This document shows, piece by piece, positions 16,599-23,697 of a stretch of DNA of 37,568 nt. This DNA comes from Lachnospiraceae bacterium. Lineage in GTDB: Bacteria > Bacillota > Clostridia > Lachnospirales > Lachnospiraceae. A program made the translations under genes and the position numbers. Where the stretch lies: positions 1 to 37,568 of the forward strand of contig JAFUFL010000025.1 of assembly GCA_017469935.1 (NCBI GenBank), given 5' to 3'. Below the pieces are notes generated by a model. The model saw only the letters and a program-made list of their open reading frames with translations. It was not told the origin of the DNA and did not search any database. Within the stretch, counting starts at the first letter, position 1; every line of letters begins with the position of its first letter.

Positions 16599-17150
16599 AT
16601 GGATTTCTTAGTAAAATTTGCATCGGCATTCATGAGTGTATTCCAGGCAGGCGGAGAAAACTTCGTAAGCTGGGTAACCGGTATCATCCCTACGATCCTG
16701 ATGCTCCTGGTCATGATGAACGCGGTCATCGCCCTGATCGGAGATGAGAGGATCGAAGTCATCGCAAGAGTCTGCACCAGCAACCCGATCCTGCGCTACG
16801 CGGTACTTCCCTGGGTCAGCGCATTCATGCTCGGCAACCCGATGGCCCTCTCCATGGGCAAGTTCATGCCGGAGTTCTACAAGCCCAGCTACTACGCAGC
16901 GGCAAGTTACCACTGCCACACGAACAGCGGTATTTTCCCTCACATCAATCCTTCCGAGATCATGATCTACCTCGGAATCGCACAGGGACTTACCGCACTC
17001 GGACTAGATTCCACACCCCTGGCACTTCGCTACATGCTGGTCGGCTTCATCGCCAACTTCATCTCCGGCTGGGCGACAGACTTCACAACTGCTTTCGTTC
17101 AGAAGCAGCAGGGCATCAAGCTGAGCAAAGAGCTCAAGACAAGAGCATAA
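16599..17150 (+). CDS. srlA: PTS glucitol/sorbitol EIIC subunit
   Basis: This 183-residue membrane protein is the first membrane domain of the sorbitol phosphotransferase permease. It has about four hydrophobic segments, the family phrase NPILRYAVLPWVSAFMLGNP, YHCHTNSGIFPHINPSE, and a basic C-terminus. It works with SrlE (EIIB plus remaining membrane part) and SrlB (EIIA) to import sorbitol as the 6-phosphate. It aligns by eye with the N-terminal third of the fused protein encoded at 12691-14526. The order srlA-srlE-srlB matches known operons. Confidence 0.92.
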   Translation: MDFLVKFASAFMSVFQAGGENFVSWVTGIIPTILMLLVMMNAVIALIGDERIEVIARVCTSNPILRYAVLPWVSAFMLGNPMALSMGKFMPEFYKPSYYAAASYHCHTNSGIFPHINPSEIMIYLGIAQGLTALGLDSTPLALRYMLVGFIANFISGWATDFTTAFVQKQQGIKLSKELKTRA

Positions 17151-17175
17151 GAACAATATTTTGGCAAAAAAGAGA

Positions 17176-17235
17176 GAGCGCTGATTGAAAGAAAGAGCGC
17201 ATTAATCAAAACAGAGAGCACTTATTGAAACGAAA
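17176..17235. repeat. Three degenerate copies of a 20-bp unit in the srlA-srlE gap
   Basis: GAGCG/GAGCA followed by an ATTGAAA- or AATCAAA-like block recurs at 17176, 17195 and 17216. Its role is unknown; it fills the 119-base gap between the two PTS genes. Confidence 0.5.
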
Positions 17236-17269
17236 AAAGTACCTATCCAGACCAGAGGAGGAAAATAAA

Positions 17270-18295
17270 ATGGCAGAATATCGCGCAATTCGTGTAGAAA
17301 AAGGTTCAGGCGGTTTTGGAGGCCCTCTTACGATCCAGGGCACAGAGCAGAGAAATAAAGTTATGTATATCACAGGCGGCGGCGTTGCTCCCGAGATCCT
17401 TGAGAAGATCGTAGAGCTGTCCGGACTGGAGCCCGTAAACGGCTTCAAGACCAGCTGCCCCGAGGACCAGCTGGCCCTGGTGATCATCGACTGCGGCGGC
17501 ACACTTCGCTGCGGACTGTATCCCAAGAAGCGCATCCCCACCATCAACATCAACCCTGTAGGAAAGGCCGGCCCGCTTGCCCAGTTCATCAAGGAAGACA
17601 TCTACGTCTCCGGCGTCACAAACGCGAACATCAGCCTTGCGGACGCTTCCGCAGCTCCGGCTCAGGAAGCTCCGGCTCAGGAAGCCGAGGCACCCGCAGA
17701 GGAGAAGAAGGGAATCGACACCAGCAAGAAGCTCTCCGAGCAGATGGCTGAGTCCGGCAACGCAAGCGTTCTGGCAAAGATCGGCCTCGGCGCAGGTAAA
17801 GTCGTAGCGACCTTCAACCAGGCAGCCCGCGACGCGGTGCAGACCTGCATCGGCACACTGCTTCCTTTCATGGCATTCGTATCCATGCTGATCGGTATTA
17901 TCAACGGAACAGGCTTCGGCACATTCTTCTCAACCCTGCTGCAGCCCCTGCTCGGCAACATCTTCGGACTTCTGGTTCTCGGAATTGTGTGCTCGATCCC
18001 CGGCCTGTCCGCGATCCTTGGCCCCGGCGCCGTCATCTCCCAGATCCTCGGTTCCATCATGGGTGCTGAGATCGCAGCCGGAAGGATCTCCCCCAGCCTT
18101 GCACTGGTCGGCCTGTTCGCACTGAACTGCCACGCAGCCTGCGACTTCATCCCTGTAGGCCTCGGCCTTGCGGAAGCAGAGACAGAGACCGTTGAGGTCG
18201 GTGTAGTGTCCGTCATGTACTCCCGTTTCATCACAAGCTGGATACGCATCCTTCTCGCGATCGTGTTCAGCATCGGACTTTACGCAGCAGCATAA
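17270..18295 (+). CDS. srlE: PTS glucitol/sorbitol EIIB(C) subunit
   Basis: This 341-residue protein has a cytoplasmic EIIB domain first (IRVEKGSGGFGGPLTI, VIIDCGGTLRCGLYPKK with candidate phospho-Cys). A short Ala/Pro/Glu linker (APAQEAPAQEAEAPAEE) follows, and then a membrane domain (TLLPFMAFVSMLIGIINGTG, AACDFIPVGLGLAEAETE). ATG at 17270 is chosen over the frame's upstream start at 17225 because AGAGGAGG (17254-17261) lies 8 bases ahead. It transfers phosphate from SrlB to sorbitol during uptake. It aligns by eye with the C-terminal part of the fused protein at 12691-14526. Confidence 0.92.
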   Translation: MAEYRAIRVEKGSGGFGGPLTIQGTEQRNKVMYITGGGVAPEILEKIVELSGLEPVNGFKTSCPEDQLALVIIDCGGTLRCGLYPKKRIPTININPVGKAGPLAQFIKEDIYVSGVTNANISLADASAAPAQEAPAQEAEAPAEEKKGIDTSKKLSEQMAESGNASVLAKIGLGAGKVVATFNQAARDAVQTCIGTLLPFMAFVSMLIGIINGTGFGTFFSTLLQPLLGNIFGLLVLGIVCSIPGLSAILGPGAVISQILGSIMGAEIAAGRISPSLALVGLFALNCHAACDFIPVGLGLAEAETETVEVGVVSVMYSRFITSWIRILLAIVFSIGLYAAA

Positions 18296-18336
18296 TCAGA
18301 AATTCTAACCAAATCTAGCCATAGGAGGGTAATAAA

Positions 18337-18702
18337 ATGAAGGTCATTTATGAGAATAAGGTCAAAGCAAGCGGTATTGCGGTAGAAGAGTTTAAAGAGG
18401 CAGGAATGTTCATCATCTTCGGCGAGAATGCGCCCGAGGAGATCAAGGACTACTGCTACAGCGTAAGCGTCAATCCCATTAACGGCGAGATCGCCGCAGG
18501 CCAGTACGTTGACATCGACGGCCAGGAATATAAGATCACCTGCGTCGGCTATGAGGCGCCCATCACACTCAAAGGCCTTGGCCACTGCACATTCAACTTC
18601 AGCGGCGCGACGGAGGCGGAGCTTCCCGGCACCATCTATGTAGAGGCAAAGCCCATGCCGGAGATCGGGATCGGATCCGTGATCCGGATCATCGAGAAGT
18701 GA
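18337..18702 (+). CDS. srlB: PTS glucitol/sorbitol EIIA subunit
   Basis: This 121-residue cytoplasmic phosphocarrier accepts phosphate from HPr and passes it to SrlE. It matches the EIIA(Gut) family: VNPINGEIAAGQYVDIDGQ, ITCVGYEA, and a central GLGHCTFNFSGA containing a conserved-looking His. The length is normal. ATG at 18337 follows AGGAGGG. It is the last gene of the operon. The stop codon lies inside the first copy of a 36-bp tandem repeat, so the C-terminal codons are part of a repeat unit. Confidence 0.9.
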   Translation: MKVIYENKVKASGIAVEEFKEAGMFIIFGENAPEEIKDYCYSVSVNPINGEIAAGQYVDIDGQEYKITCVGYEAPITLKGLGHCTFNFSGATEAELPGTIYVEAKPMPEIGIGSVIRIIEK

Positions 18703-18800
18703 TCAGATACCTTAAAGGCTTCCCCCGCCGAGAAGTGATCTGACAGCTTAAAGGCATTCCCCGCCGAGAAGTGATCCGGACACCTTAAGGGACTCCCCCA
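18694..18800. repeat. 36-bp tandem repeat, three copies, spanning the srlB stop codon
   Basis: GAGAAGTGAT occurs at 18694, 18730 and 18766, exactly 36 bp apart, each followed by a CTTAA block and a CCCC-rich block. The first copy encodes the last Glu-Lys-stop of srlB, so the other two look like duplications of the gene end and its flank. Confidence 0.8.
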
Positions 18801-18847
18801 CTGTACAAGACCGTACATTTAAATGCATAAAGGAAATCAAGGAGTAA

Positions 18848-18894
18848 AAGGCTGCGGCAGCTGCTGATGGAAATTCAGCAGCTGCCGCAGCCTT
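18848..18894. terminator. Very stable 20-bp perfect hairpin after the sorbitol operon
   Basis: AAGGCTGCGGCAGCTGCTGA (18848-18867) is perfectly complementary to 18875-18894 around a 7-base loop. No clear T-run follows on the plus strand (TTGTTCGG). It probably ends the sorbitol operon or protects its mRNA. On the minus strand it follows the remnant gene at 18951, with TTTTACTCC after it. Confidence 0.6.
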
Positions 18895-18950
18895 GTTCGG
18901 GGCTGTTGAGCCGCCCCGGGCGCAGTATATTTTGCAAGATTGATTAATCC

Positions 18951-19136
18951 TTATTTGATCCTGACACCATTGCGGTCAAAGTAGAACCTCTTGCCGTTAA
19001 TCTTCTGCCAGCCGGTCACGATCCTGCCGTTGCTGTCGCAGTAGTAGAGCTTGCCGCCGACACTGACCCAGTTGTTCTTGCGTAGGGAGCCATCTCTGTT
19101 GAAGAAGAATTTCTTACTGATGTCAGTATACGGCAT
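18951..19136 (-). pseudogene. Remnant of a cell-wall-binding repeat protein
   Basis: The 61 residues consist almost wholly of choline-binding/CW_binding_1-type repeats (NNWVSVGGKLYYCDSNGR, TGWQKINGKRFYFDRNG). The same frame is open about 20 codons further upstream and includes HYFYSSEN, also repeat-like, then meets a TAA. No ribosome site or signal peptide precedes ATG at 19136. Intact members carry a secretion signal and a catalytic or adhesive domain, so this looks like the surviving C-terminal end of a surface protein or autolysin. An expressed mini-protein cannot be excluded. Confidence 0.6.
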
Positions 19137-19247
19137 CGGATTTTCGGAGCTGTAAAAGTAATGTCGGGTTAATAGGATGTGCGGAACATGGTATACTTAA
19201 GCGGGAATTCTGATGAGAGAGCACAGACCCGGAAAGGGTGAACCATT

Positions 19248-19649
19248 ATGCATGAGATGGGAATCATACTACATATTGCAAAGATGCTGGATGAGACGGC
19301 ACAGGAACAGAACATTAAGAAAATCGGGTCGGTGACTCTGGAGGTCGGCGAGGTGTCCGGAATTATGACGGACCTGTTCGTCGACTGCTGGAATTACTTT
19401 AAGGTCAGGCACCCGGTGCTTGCGGAGTCGGAACTGCGTCTTGTGACGATCCCGGCAGTGACCTTCTGCGGAAACTGCGGGAGGACTTACGAGACCGTCA
19501 GATACGGCAAGGAATGCCCGTACTGCGGCAGCGGTGAGACATGGCTGGTCGACGGAAACCAGTGCGTGATCAAGGAGATCGAAGCGGAGTGCGAGGAGTG
19601 TGAGGAGTTCGAGGAGAGTGAAGAGTTCGAGGAGTGCGAGGACGAATAA
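19248..19649 (+). CDS. hypA: HypA-type nickel metallochaperone with acidic Cys-containing tail
   Basis: This 133-residue protein is of the HypA/HybF family, which binds nickel through the N-terminal MHE and helps load [NiFe]-hydrogenase or urease. The start MHEMGIILHIAKML is canonical, and the zinc site is CGNCGRTY...CPYCGSG (two CxxC, about residues 75-100). After VIKEIEAE the chain continues with a tail of about 20 residues of nearly pure Glu plus Cys (CEECEEF, EECEDE), which is unusual and could bind metal. No other hyp or hydrogenase gene is in the window. ATG follows GGAAAGGGTGAA. A hairpin starts at the stop codon. Confidence 0.88.
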   Translation: MHEMGIILHIAKMLDETAQEQNIKKIGSVTLEVGEVSGIMTDLFVDCWNYFKVRHPVLAESELRLVTIPAVTFCGNCGRTYETVRYGKECPYCGSGETWLVDGNQCVIKEIEAECEECEEFEESEEFEECEDE

Positions 19650-19684
19650 AAAAGCGGCCGCGTGAGAAATTCTCAGCGGCCGCT
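19647..19684 (-). terminator. Terminator of the thioesterase operon
   Basis: On the minus strand AGCGGCCGC-TGAGAA pairs with TTCTCA-(C)GCGGCCGCT to give a long stem, followed by TTTTTT. It overlaps the end of hypA and lies between convergent genes, so it may act for both. Confidence 0.8.
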
Positions 19685-19699
19685 CTGCGAGCCTTGAAC

Positions 19700-20410
19700 T
19701 TATTCAAAAAGCATCTTCATTCTGAAAACCGTCTTTTCCTTCTCCCCGCAGAGGTAGAAGGAATTTTCCGATTCGGCAAAGCCCACATTCATCGTATCTC
19801 CGAGCCGTGCTTCGCCGATGTACTCGGAAGAGAGTTCACGCAGCTTTCGCCGGCGCAGCGCTTCGGGCATCAGATCCACTGCCAGGTCGTAGTACCTGGC
19901 ATTATTCATGTGCCCGTTGAGATCCACATAACTGTAGGGGACTTTGAACGGCTCCGCGGCGGAGATCTTTTCCGTGCGGATGCGCCCCGGCATGGGCAGC
20001 TCATTTCCGGTCACGGTCTCTTTGATAAAGATGTCATGGCTCTCCGGGAAAACGATCCCGCGGGTCTTACTGTCAATCAGGACCCATAGCGAGACGGCTT
20101 CGAACAGGACTTGCCCCTTGGTGTCCACAAGGCGGAAATATCTGGGAAAATACAGATGCATCGTTTTACCCGGCCAGGAGAGAAGCGTGACCTTCTCGTC
20201 ATATTCCGGAAGCCGGTGAAAGACCGCGCGGTACTGCGTAACAGCCCACAGAAGTCCCTGATCCAGCGTCTTGTCCCGGGGCACCCCCAGATCGATCGTG
20301 TGCGCGATCGCCGCCTCCTGAAGACGCGTGAACAGCGAGGACAGGCGCAGGGTGCGGGACATATCCACATCAGAGGAGAGGACCTGGAAATCCTGTCTGT
20401 ATACCTTCAT
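19700..20410 (-). CDS. Acyl-ACP thioesterase (FatA/FatB family)
   Basis: This is a 236-residue double-hotdog thioesterase that hydrolyses acyl-ACP to free fatty acid and ACP in the cytoplasm. The first hotdog contains LFTRLQEAAIAHTIDLG and GLLWAVTQYRAVFHRLP. The second contains YSYVDLNGHMNNARYYDLAVDLMP, whose D-x-N-x-H-x-N pattern is the family active-site region. ATG at 20410 is chosen because GGAGG lies 8 bases ahead. It begins 2 bases after the stop of the ACP gene, so the two are co-translated. Together with the ligase upstream it suggests loading and unloading of a dedicated carrier protein. Chain-length preference cannot be read from the sequence. Confidence 0.88.
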   Translation of the reverse strand: MKVYRQDFQVLSSDVDMSRTLRLSSLFTRLQEAAIAHTIDLGVPRDKTLDQGLLWAVTQYRAVFHRLPEYDEKVTLLSWPGKTMHLYFPRYFRLVDTKGQVLFEAVSLWVLIDSKTRGIVFPESHDIFIKETVTGNELPMPGRIRTEKISAAEPFKVPYSYVDLNGHMNNARYYDLAVDLMPEALRRRKLRELSSEYIGEARLGDTMNVGFAESENSFYLCGEKEKTVFRMKMLFE

Positions 20411-20412
20411 AA

Positions 20413-20667
20413 TCAAAACCTCCGGTTGATCCGCTTATCGAAGGCGTTCACCACATCGCCGAAGGTGGACATTTTAGACCACTGCCTCTGCGGGATCTTG
20501 ACATCGAATCTCGCCTCGAGCCGGCAGATGATCATAGTAAAGCCCATGGAGTCGATGGCTGTGTCTGTATTGATAACCGTATCCTCGTAGAGCGGCTGCC
20601 CTTCCATATCGGGGACGCACTCGTAGATTACTTCTCTGCAGGTTTCAACAATTTTGCTTCGATCCAT
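20413..20667 (-). CDS. Acyl carrier protein (dedicated, secondary)
   Basis: This 84-residue acidic helical protein has the phosphopantetheine attachment site DSMGFT (Ser about 40) in place of the usual DSLD/E. This divergence, and the location next to an acyl ligase and a thioesterase rather than in a fab cluster, suggests a specialised carrier instead of the housekeeping AcpP. The start has AAAGGA ahead of it. It would carry an acyl chain as a thioester to be modified by, or passed among, the neighbouring enzymes. Which enzymes bind it is inferred. Confidence 0.85.
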   Translation of the reverse strand: MDRSKIVETCREVIYECVPDMEGQPLYEDTVINTDTAIDSMGFTMIICRLEARFDVKIPQRQWSKMSTFGDVVNAFDKRINRRF

Positions 20668-20774
20668 GGCGCAGATATCCTTTCAGTTGCAAGTCAATAT
20701 GTGTCAGTTATTCATGCGGCATAATCATTATATCCGCAATCCGGAGTTCTGTCATGTATGCGCTGTCAACGGGA

Positions 20775-21998
20775 TCACTCCTGTATCGTGTAAGCGGAGA
20801 TATCGAACAGGGACTCATCCACTTCACCGTCAATAGATCCGACCGTATAGAGCGAATCGCCGACATAAGCGGCGGATTCGATCACCGGCGCCGCCGTGTA
20901 GCAGTACGCAAGGGATCCGTCTTCGGCAAAATAGAAAACGGTCTCGGGGCTGTATTCCGTCTGCGGATAGACCTCTGCCGGGAAAGAAGCGCCTTCAATC
21001 TCGCGGTCTTCTTCGACCTGGTCTGTCCTCACAGACGCCATCCGCATTTCGGAGAAGAGGTCATCCATCAGAAGGATGTTGTCATTTGTGACACTCAGAG
21101 GAAGATCCGTGACATAGTTTCCGGTCTTTTTGTCCGGATAGAGGTTGTACACTTTGCCGTCCTTGATAAAGGTGACTAAGGTGCTCTCCGCTCCGGCGAC
21201 TTTCGTCGTTCTGGCGGAGTAGTAAACGCCATCCTTAGCGTATACATCATAATCCTGTACTGTGTTAAGGGCGTCCAGACGGCGCTGGTAGCGGAGGTGA
21301 GCTCCGGCGACGGGATCGATGCCGTCCAAAATATTGTCGAGTTTGGTCTTGTTGGCTTCTTCGGCAGCCGCCATCTGTTCCTTAACTTCATCGATGGTGA
21401 GAAGCGTATAGCTTGAGGTGTCCGCCTTTTCCTGCGCGTAGATCAGCAGCATATCGCCGGTCCCGTAGATGTCCAGTTCTATGACGCCGCCCCTGGCATT
21501 GCCCCCGGTGACGGTTCCATCTGCCAGCGAGAGATTGAAGGCTCCATCTTCGGAAGACCAGGAAGTAATGTCGATGGTGTCGCCCATTAACGTTAAGGAG
21601 CCGGTCCCTTCTGCCAAAAGGCTCATGGTGGACTCGATCTCCATCTCCGTGGAACTCACGGTATAGCCTTCATTCCGCACGGCGAAGATAGTGTATTCAC
21701 CTTCAACGGGAAGATCCGATACAGTGTACTTATCGGCAATCTCTTCCGCCTGCGTGGGTTGTTCGGGAACAGCTACTTCGGCTTTCTGCGCTTCTCCGGA
21801 AACTTCCGGCTGTGCCGGATCTGCCGCGTCTGCATTCGCGTCCGCCGCTTCTGCCGGAGCGGCTTCCGCCTCCTGTTTGCTCTCCTCTGTAGTTACTTCA
21901 GCGGGCTTTTCCGGGCCCGTGGAGGAAGAATCTCCGCCGCAGCTGCATAGCGAAGCCGCGAGGACTGCTGCAAGTATCAGTGACATTAGTTTTCTCAT
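20775..21998 (-). CDS. Lipoprotein of unknown function
   Basis: ATG at 21998 begins a classical lipoprotein signal (MRKLMSLILAAVLAASLCSC, Cys about 20), preceded by GGGAGG. The same frame extends upstream to 22106 but without a ribosome site. A Ser/Pro/Glu/Ala-rich linker follows (residues 25-85), then a globular part of about 320 residues. That part holds a small beta domain (GEYTIFAVRNEGYTVSSTEM, repeated TGSLTLMGDTIDI and GVIELDIYGTGDM) and a C-terminal part resembling LolA/outer-lipid or DUF-type beta folds (YYSARTTKV, DGKVYNLYPDKKTG). No family is recognised. Its place between the acyl ligase and ACP genes suggests capture or sensing of a lipid substrate at the cell surface; this is inference only. 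Confidence 0.75.
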   Translation of the reverse strand: MRKLMSLILAAVLAASLCSCGGDSSSTGPEKPAEVTTEESKQEAEAAPAEAADANADAADPAQPEVSGEAQKAEVAVPEQPTQAEEIADKYTVSDLPVEGEYTIFAVRNEGYTVSSTEMEIESTMSLLAEGTGSLTLMGDTIDITSWSSEDGAFNLSLADGTVTGGNARGGVIELDIYGTGDMLLIYAQEKADTSSYTLLTIDEVKEQMAAAEEANKTKLDNILDGIDPVAGAHLRYQRRLDALNTVQDYDVYAKDGVYYSARTTKVAGAESTLVTFIKDGKVYNLYPDKKTGNYVTDLPLSVTNDNILLMDDLFSEMRMASVRTDQVEEDREIEGASFPAEVYPQTEYSPETVFYFAEDGSLAYCYTAAPVIESAAYVGDSLYTVGSIDGEVDESLFDISAYTIQE

Positions 21999-22116
21999 AA
22001 TCTCTGTGCCCTCCCTTTGCATCAGGACAGTGGCCGCAGCCACATATGAAAAACAACAAGTATGACTGACTATGCGAGCTGTATTTTGTAAAAGGCCCAT
22101 GTGCATATGGACCGGT

Positions 22117-23553
22117 TTACGGACAATGGATTTCCCAGCGCTTTACCTTGCCGGTCGCGGTGCGGGGGAGCGGCTGATCCGTGAACAGGATCTCACTGAG
22201 CTGCTGTCCGCGCGGAAGCTGCGACATGGCGCCGCGAAGTTCTTCCTGTACCATGGAGCGCGAAAGTTCCCGCATCTCTTCCGGCCATGTGGACGATTCC
22301 TTGTCGACGAGCAGAAGGACCGGCTTCCCGTCCCTCTCAAGAACTGTGAAATCGCGCCCGGGAAGAGCGGCCATAATACGCGCCTCGTACTCGGGAAGAA
22401 AGATCTTGGTGCCGTCGGCGAGTACAAGAATCTCCTTTTTTCTGCCGATGACATGGAGTCTGCCGTTTTCATCCCATTTCCCGACGTCGCCGGTGAAGAA
22501 AAGATTTCCTTTCAGGACTGCCGCGGTATCTTCCGGATGCTTGTAGTAACCCTTCATCATGCAGCTCGGAGACGAGATGAGGATCTCTCCGTCAGAGGCC
22601 AGCGCCACAGTATCTTCAGGGCAGACTTCCAATGCGAACGGGTCAAAAGAGGGACTGCCCGGCACGCTGATCGCGACGCCGGAGCTTGTCTCCGTCAGCC
22701 CGTAACCGAAACTGACCTGTACGCCCTGCTGTACCGCGCTGTTTAACAGCTGGGGAGAGCAGTCTCCGGCTCCCACGAGAACGAGACGGAGTTCGTTGTT
22801 CATCAGTTTGTGCTGCACGAGGAAACTCAGAAGAAGCGGAACGGCAGAGAGGACCGTCGGCTTGTAGAATTCGAAGTCCATGGTATAGTACCTTGCGCCC
22901 CGACCAAGGGCTACAGCCGCGCCGCATTCCATTCCCCACAGGAGGCCGCACACGAAGCCGAACACATGGTTCAGTGGAAGCATGCACAGCAGTGTGTCGT
23001 CCTGAGAGAGAGGAAGCATACAGCTCCCATTATAAGCAGCTGCCAAAAGACTCCGGTCTGTCAGGACGACAGCCTTGCTGCTCGCCGTGGTGCCGGAAGT
23101 AAAGAAGAGGATGTCGCTGCCCTCGACAGAAGGATCGGCGGCCTCTGCCCGCGGCGCGATCCCGTCAGTGAGATAAGGAGTCAGCTCTTCCACCAGATCC
23201 GGATCGCTGCTCCAGAGAATATCGATATCTGTCTGCCTGATCTGCTCCTGCAAAAGAGTGCCGTCGGCGTTCTCATCCAGAAGAACGGTCTGCAGTCCTG
23301 CGACGGCGGATGCGAAGATCGTCTCGACGCAGTCAAGGGAACCGTCGCACAGAACGCCCAGACAGGTCATTCCAAAAGCGCGCATCTCTTCGGCGCGCGC
23401 AAATACAGACGCCGCAAAATCGGCGCTGCTCTTCTTTACAGGCGCTCCGCCTTCTTCATAAACAAGAAGCGGCCGTTCAGGATCATTATGCGCGAAGAAT
23501 CTGAGAGCCTCCGCGAAACTATTAAATTTTGGAGGAAATACTTTAGTCTTCAT
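22117..23553 (-). CDS. AMP-forming acyl ligase (acyl-CoA/acyl-ACP synthetase type)
   Basis: This 478-residue ANL-superfamily enzyme activates a carboxylate as acyl-AMP and transfers it to a thiol, here probably the nearby ACP. Motifs seen are the phosphate loop FFTSGTTASSK (residues 150-160), GYGLTETS (about 287), TGDVGKWDENGRLHVIGRKK (about 367-386), and the C-terminal catalytic Lys in PRTATGKVKRW. It is rather short for long-chain acyl-CoA synthetases and close to ACP-loading ligases. ATG at 23553 has no ribosome site; the hexamer TATACT lies only 6 bases upstream, so the transcript may be leaderless or the real promoter lies elsewhere. It heads the minus-strand group and is divergent from the fatty acid isomerase-like gene. 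Confidence 0.85.
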   Translation of the reverse strand: MKTKVFPPKFNSFAEALRFFAHNDPERPLLVYEEGGAPVKKSSADFAASVFARAEEMRAFGMTCLGVLCDGSLDCVETIFASAVAGLQTVLLDENADGTLLQEQIRQTDIDILWSSDPDLVEELTPYLTDGIAPRAEAADPSVEGSDILFFTSGTTASSKAVVLTDRSLLAAAYNGSCMLPLSQDDTLLCMLPLNHVFGFVCGLLWGMECGAAVALGRGARYYTMDFEFYKPTVLSAVPLLLSFLVQHKLMNNELRLVLVGAGDCSPQLLNSAVQQGVQVSFGYGLTETSSGVAISVPGSPSFDPFALEVCPEDTVALASDGEILISSPSCMMKGYYKHPEDTAAVLKGNLFFTGDVGKWDENGRLHVIGRKKEILVLADGTKIFLPEYEARIMAALPGRDFTVLERDGKPVLLLVDKESSTWPEEMRELSRSMVQEELRGAMSQLPRGQQLSEILFTDQPLPRTATGKVKRWEIHCP

Positions 23554-23559
23554 AGGTTA

Positions 23560-23636
23560 AGTATAGCATTCTTTAACAAAGAATGTGTGAAATTACATCG
23601 AATGTTAATGAATATTTAACAATTTGGCGGTATACT
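23560..23636. promoter_or_regulatory. Divergent promoter region with two dyads (candidate fatty acid regulator sites)
   Basis: CATTCTTTAACAAAGAATG (23567-23585) is a perfect 8+8 palindrome next to TATACT (minus strand, 23560-23565). TGTTAATGAATATTTAACA (23603-23621) is a second dyad 9 bases from TATACT (plus strand, 23631-23636). Both dyads hold a TTAACA element. Good -35 boxes are not obvious, so the promoters may need activation. One regulator acting on both directions is a plausible reading; no regulator gene adjoins. Confidence 0.5.
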
Positions 23637-23697
23637 AATATTAATACGACTGCTTGGGAAGCAGAAAAACCAGTTTAATAATGAAAGGTAGAGCAAA

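Noticed and set aside
18694-18800. Possible CRISPR array with 36-bp repeats
   Set aside because: 36 bp is the full period, not a repeat separated by spacers, and it starts inside srlB.
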